Positions 43,809 through 44,945 of a DNA stretch of 44,945 bases are shown piece by piece. Source of the DNA: Chitinophaga pinensis (GTDB lineage: Bacteria; Bacteroidota; Bacteroidia; Chitinophagales; Chitinophagaceae); assembly GCA_945872815.1 (NCBI GenBank), contig CAMCAY010000016.1, forward strand, positions 1-44,945, in the 5' to 3' direction. How positions within the stretch are numbered: position 1 is the stretch's first letter; each line of letters opens with the position of its first letter. The notes below the pieces were generated by a model. It did no database searches and was not told the DNA's origin. It saw nothing but the letters and a program-made list of their open reading frames with translations. The position numbers and the translations under genes are program-made.

Positions 43809-44945
43809 ATGTCATTCAATATTATTAAACAACTAAACGCAGACGAACAGGAGCCAATGTCTTCTCAGGAAGTAGAAGCTACTGCGACAACAAACGAACC
43901 TGTAGCAGAAAAAACAAAAATTGTAGAAACTGCTCACGATGATTTTGATTGGAACCGTGACAAACGCAATGTTGTTGCTTATTCTAAAGAAGAAAAAGCA
44001 AAATACGACTCTGTGTATGACAACACTTTCAAGCAAATCAACGATGGTGAAATGATTCAGGCTACTATTGAATCATTGACAAAAACCGATGCTGTTGTAA
44101 ACATTGGTTTTAAAAGTGATGGATTAATCTCATTGAACGAATTCCGAGACATTCCCGGCGGAATTAAAGTTGGAGATATTATTGAAGTAATGGTTGTAGA
44201 AAAAGAAGACAGAGAAGGAAACCTTCATTTAAGTCGTAAATCTGCAAGAATTACTAGAGCTTGGGAAAGAATCGTTGAAGTTAATAAAACCGGCGAAATC
44301 GTTACTGGTCTTGTAACCAGCAAAACGAAAGGTGGTTTGATCGTAGACGTATTCGGAATGGAAACATTCTTGCCAGGTTCTCAAATTGACGTAAAACCCG
44401 TTACGGATTATGATCAATTTGTTGGAAAAACAATGGAATTTAAAGTGGTTAAAATTAATGAAACCATTAAAAATGCCGTAGTATCTCACAAGGCACTTAT
44501 TGAAAGTGATATTGAAGCTCAAAGAGCTGAAATCATCGGCAAATTGGAAAAAGGTCAGGTATTGGAAGGGACCATTAAGAACATCACTGATTTCGGAGCA
44601 TTCCTTGATTTGGGAGGTTTAGATGGACTACTTTATATCACTGATATATCATGGGGAAGAATCAATCACCCTTCAGAAGTATTGAAATTAGACCAAAAGA
44701 TAAATGTGGTTGTATTGGATTTTGATGATGACAAAAAACGTATCAGTTTAGGACTAAAACAATTGACTCCACATCCTTGGGATACTTTAACTGAAAACTT
44801 GAAAGAAGGAGAAATCATCAAAGGAAAAGTGGTTAACATTGAAGACTATGGTGCATTCCTTGAAATAATGCCTGGTGTGGAAGGATTAGTTCACGTAAGT
44901 GAAATTACATGGGCTAATACTCCTATCAATGCAAAAGAATTCTTC
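43809..44945 (+). CDS. rpsA: 30S ribosomal protein S1, 3'-truncated by window edge
   Basis: S1 binds mRNA and helps the ribosome start, which matters in Bacteroidota where Shine-Dalgarno sequences are rare. The window holds 379 codons from the ATG at 43809, in frame to the last base. After an acidic N-terminal stretch (1-75) there are three complete S1 (OB) repeats at about 78-145, 162-230 and 247-316 and the beginning of a fourth from 334. The third and fourth show the canonical form, with GTIKNITDFGAFLDLGGLDGLLYI and GKVVNIEDYGAFLEIMPGVEGLVHVSEI. The first two are more diverged, as is normal for S1. A second Met at residue 17 is a less likely start. Confidence 0.95.
   Translation, partial: MSFNIIKQLNADEQEPMSSQEVEATATTNEPVAEKTKIVETAHDDFDWNRDKRNVVAYSKEEKAKYDSVYDNTFKQINDGEMIQATIESLTKTDAVVNIGFKSDGLISLNEFRDIPGGIKVGDIIEVMVVEKEDREGNLHLSRKSARITRAWERIVEVNKTGEIVTGLVTSKTKGGLIVDVFGMETFLPGSQIDVKPVTDYDQFVGKTMEFKVVKINETIKNAVVSHKALIESDIEAQRAEIIGKLEKGQVLEGTIKNITDFGAFLDLGGLDGLLYITDISWGRINHPSEVLKLDQKINVVVLDFDDDKKRISLGLKQLTPHPWDTLTENLKEGEIIKGKVVNIEDYGAFLEIMPGVEGLVHVSEITWANTPINAKEFF

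Noticed and set aside
1..44945. CRISPR array, tRNA, rRNA, insertion sequence, prophage or integration site
   Set aside because: No spaced direct repeats, cloverleaf-like sequences, transposase or phage genes, or terminal inverted repeats were found by reading both strands; intergenic regions are all under 300 bases.

Overview
The window is a stretch of low-GC chromosome from a member of the Bacteroidota, most likely of the Chitinophagia/Sphingobacteriia type. The evidence is a SusC/SusD/SusE-like outer-membrane nutrient operon, a full-length SprA (the type IX secretion, T9SS, translocon), T9SS-sorted surface proteins, DUF3467 and DUF4105 proteins, absence of Shine-Dalgarno sequences, and promoters of the Bacteroidota form TTG-N(~20)-TAnnTTTG. 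There is no prophage, transposon, CRISPR array, tRNA or rRNA that I can see, and no gene-free stretch longer than 300 bases. Coding density is high and most genes are chromosomal core genes.

Layout. 1-828 (+): 3' end of rdgB overlapping a hotdog thioesterase. 825-3826 (-): a cytosolic TPR protein, then a ComA-like phosphosulfolactate synthase tightly coupled to aroE. 3974-5026: a small secreted orphan (+) and a DUF4412-like periplasmic protein (-). 5139-8818 (-): prs, rplY (L25/Ctc) and yidC, separated by strong hairpin terminators. 8889-9590 (+): radC. 9628-10669 (-): a secreted unknown and a DUF3467 protein. 10761-16546 (-): susC-susD-susE-like operon ending in a perfect palindromic terminator. 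16689-19613 (-): a PorV/FadL-like small outer-membrane barrel and a large outer-membrane barrel carrying an N-terminal helix-hairpin-helix domain. 19859-21390 (+): folD-queE. 21471-30093 (+): a TPR/PD40/CRD/OmpA protein resembling the T9SS component PorE, dprA, a DUF4105 (Lnb-like) membrane protein, an alpha/beta hydrolase, an 890-residue T9SS type-B surface protein and a YdfG-like SDR. 30148-38056 (-): ruvA followed by sprA. 38176-41152 (+): fabH and a T9SS type-A sorted subtilisin-like protease. 41153-43572 (-): odhB (sucB) and an RsmB-type RNA methyltransferase. 43809-end (+): rpsA, cut by the window edge.

How the genes fit together. The recurring theme is the cell envelope. SprA, the candidate PorE-like anchor, one type-A and one type-B T9SS cargo protein, YidC, the Sus-like importer and two further outer-membrane barrels all lie within about 38 kb, although not in a single operon. 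The least understood part is the pair at 16689-19613: a ComEA-like helix-hairpin-helix module on the periplasmic side of a large barrel, next to a PorV-like small barrel. It is the best candidate here for an undescribed system, but its function cannot be settled from sequence alone. Regulatory sequence is unusually readable: several TAnnTTTG boxes lie so close to start codons that folD and the type-B surface protein look leaderless, and rpsA has a hairpin exactly where its mRNA should begin.
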